DNA of 47,504 bases from Gemmatimonadota bacterium (lineage in GTDB: Bacteria > Gemmatimonadota > Gemmatimonadetes > Gemmatimonadales > Gemmatimonadaceae): assembly GCA_016200495.1 (NCBI GenBank), contig JACQES010000319.1:1-47504 (forward strand). Reading direction: 5' to 3'. Shown in pieces: positions 47,346 to 47,504 of the stretch; positions within the stretch are counted from its first letter, which is position 1; the number at the start of each line of letters is the position of its first letter. A model generated the notes under the pieces. The model was not told the origin of the DNA. It did no database searches and saw only the letters and a program-made list of their open reading frames with translations. The position numbers and the translations under genes are program-made.

Positions 47346-47381
47346 ATCACGGCGACCACGGCGATCACGGCGACCACGGCG
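47346..47381. repeat. 18-bp tandem repeat x2 (9-bp sub-period)
   Basis: atcacggcgaccacggcg at 47346-47363 and 47364-47381. Confidence 0.92.
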
Positions 47382-47504
47382 TTCACCGACGCCGCCGCCG
47401 ACGCCGCCGACGCCACCGACGGCAGGGGCGCCGGCGCGCCGCGCCGCCCGCGCCGTCAGGCCGAGAGCCGCACCGCGTACGGCACCGACGTGCCCGATCC
47501 CGCG

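Noticed and set aside
45506-47416. 636-aa minus ORF starting MASAASAAASVNAVVAVIAVVAVIAAIA
   Set aside because: Antisense shadow of the duplicated secreted protein; its hydrophobic start merely translates the 9-bp repeats.
47456-47504. Possible C-terminus of a minus-strand gene (...AGSGTSVPYAVRLSA*)
   Set aside because: Plausible but only 15 codons are visible at the window edge.

Overview
High-GC bacterial chromosomal window, probably Gemmatimonadota-like (inferred from gene content and GC only, not verified). It has about 43 supportable CDSs, mostly single enzymes, regulators and secreted proteins. I found no rRNA, tRNA, CRISPR array, phage or transposon. Main blocks: ArsR/SRPBCC/DUF1801 operon; DUF2975/XRE/DUF4386 operon; Zn-alcohol dehydrogenase followed by a TonB-dependent receptor with an attenuator-like leader; MFS transporter; PBP4; an Asp/Glu-racemase-like protein missing both canonical cysteines; an ADOP/MacB-type tripartite efflux operon bracketed by two MetR-like LysR regulators; a cupin / F420-reductase-like / atypical Glu-Leu-Phe-Val dehydrogenase / DinB cassette divergent from one of those LysR genes; two CocE/NonD esterases; penicillin acylase; ABC exporter; BIG2/IPT metalloprotease-like protein; a Rieske oxygenase / amidohydrolase / creatininase operon; and a secreted protein with two homologous halves. 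Short tandem repeats recur at gene 3' ends. The best candidates for undescribed biology are the ELFV-dehydrogenase cassette, the Rieske/amidohydrolase/creatininase operon, the Cys-less racemase homologue and the TonB-receptor leader. All functional assignments come from reading motifs in the translations; no database search was possible.
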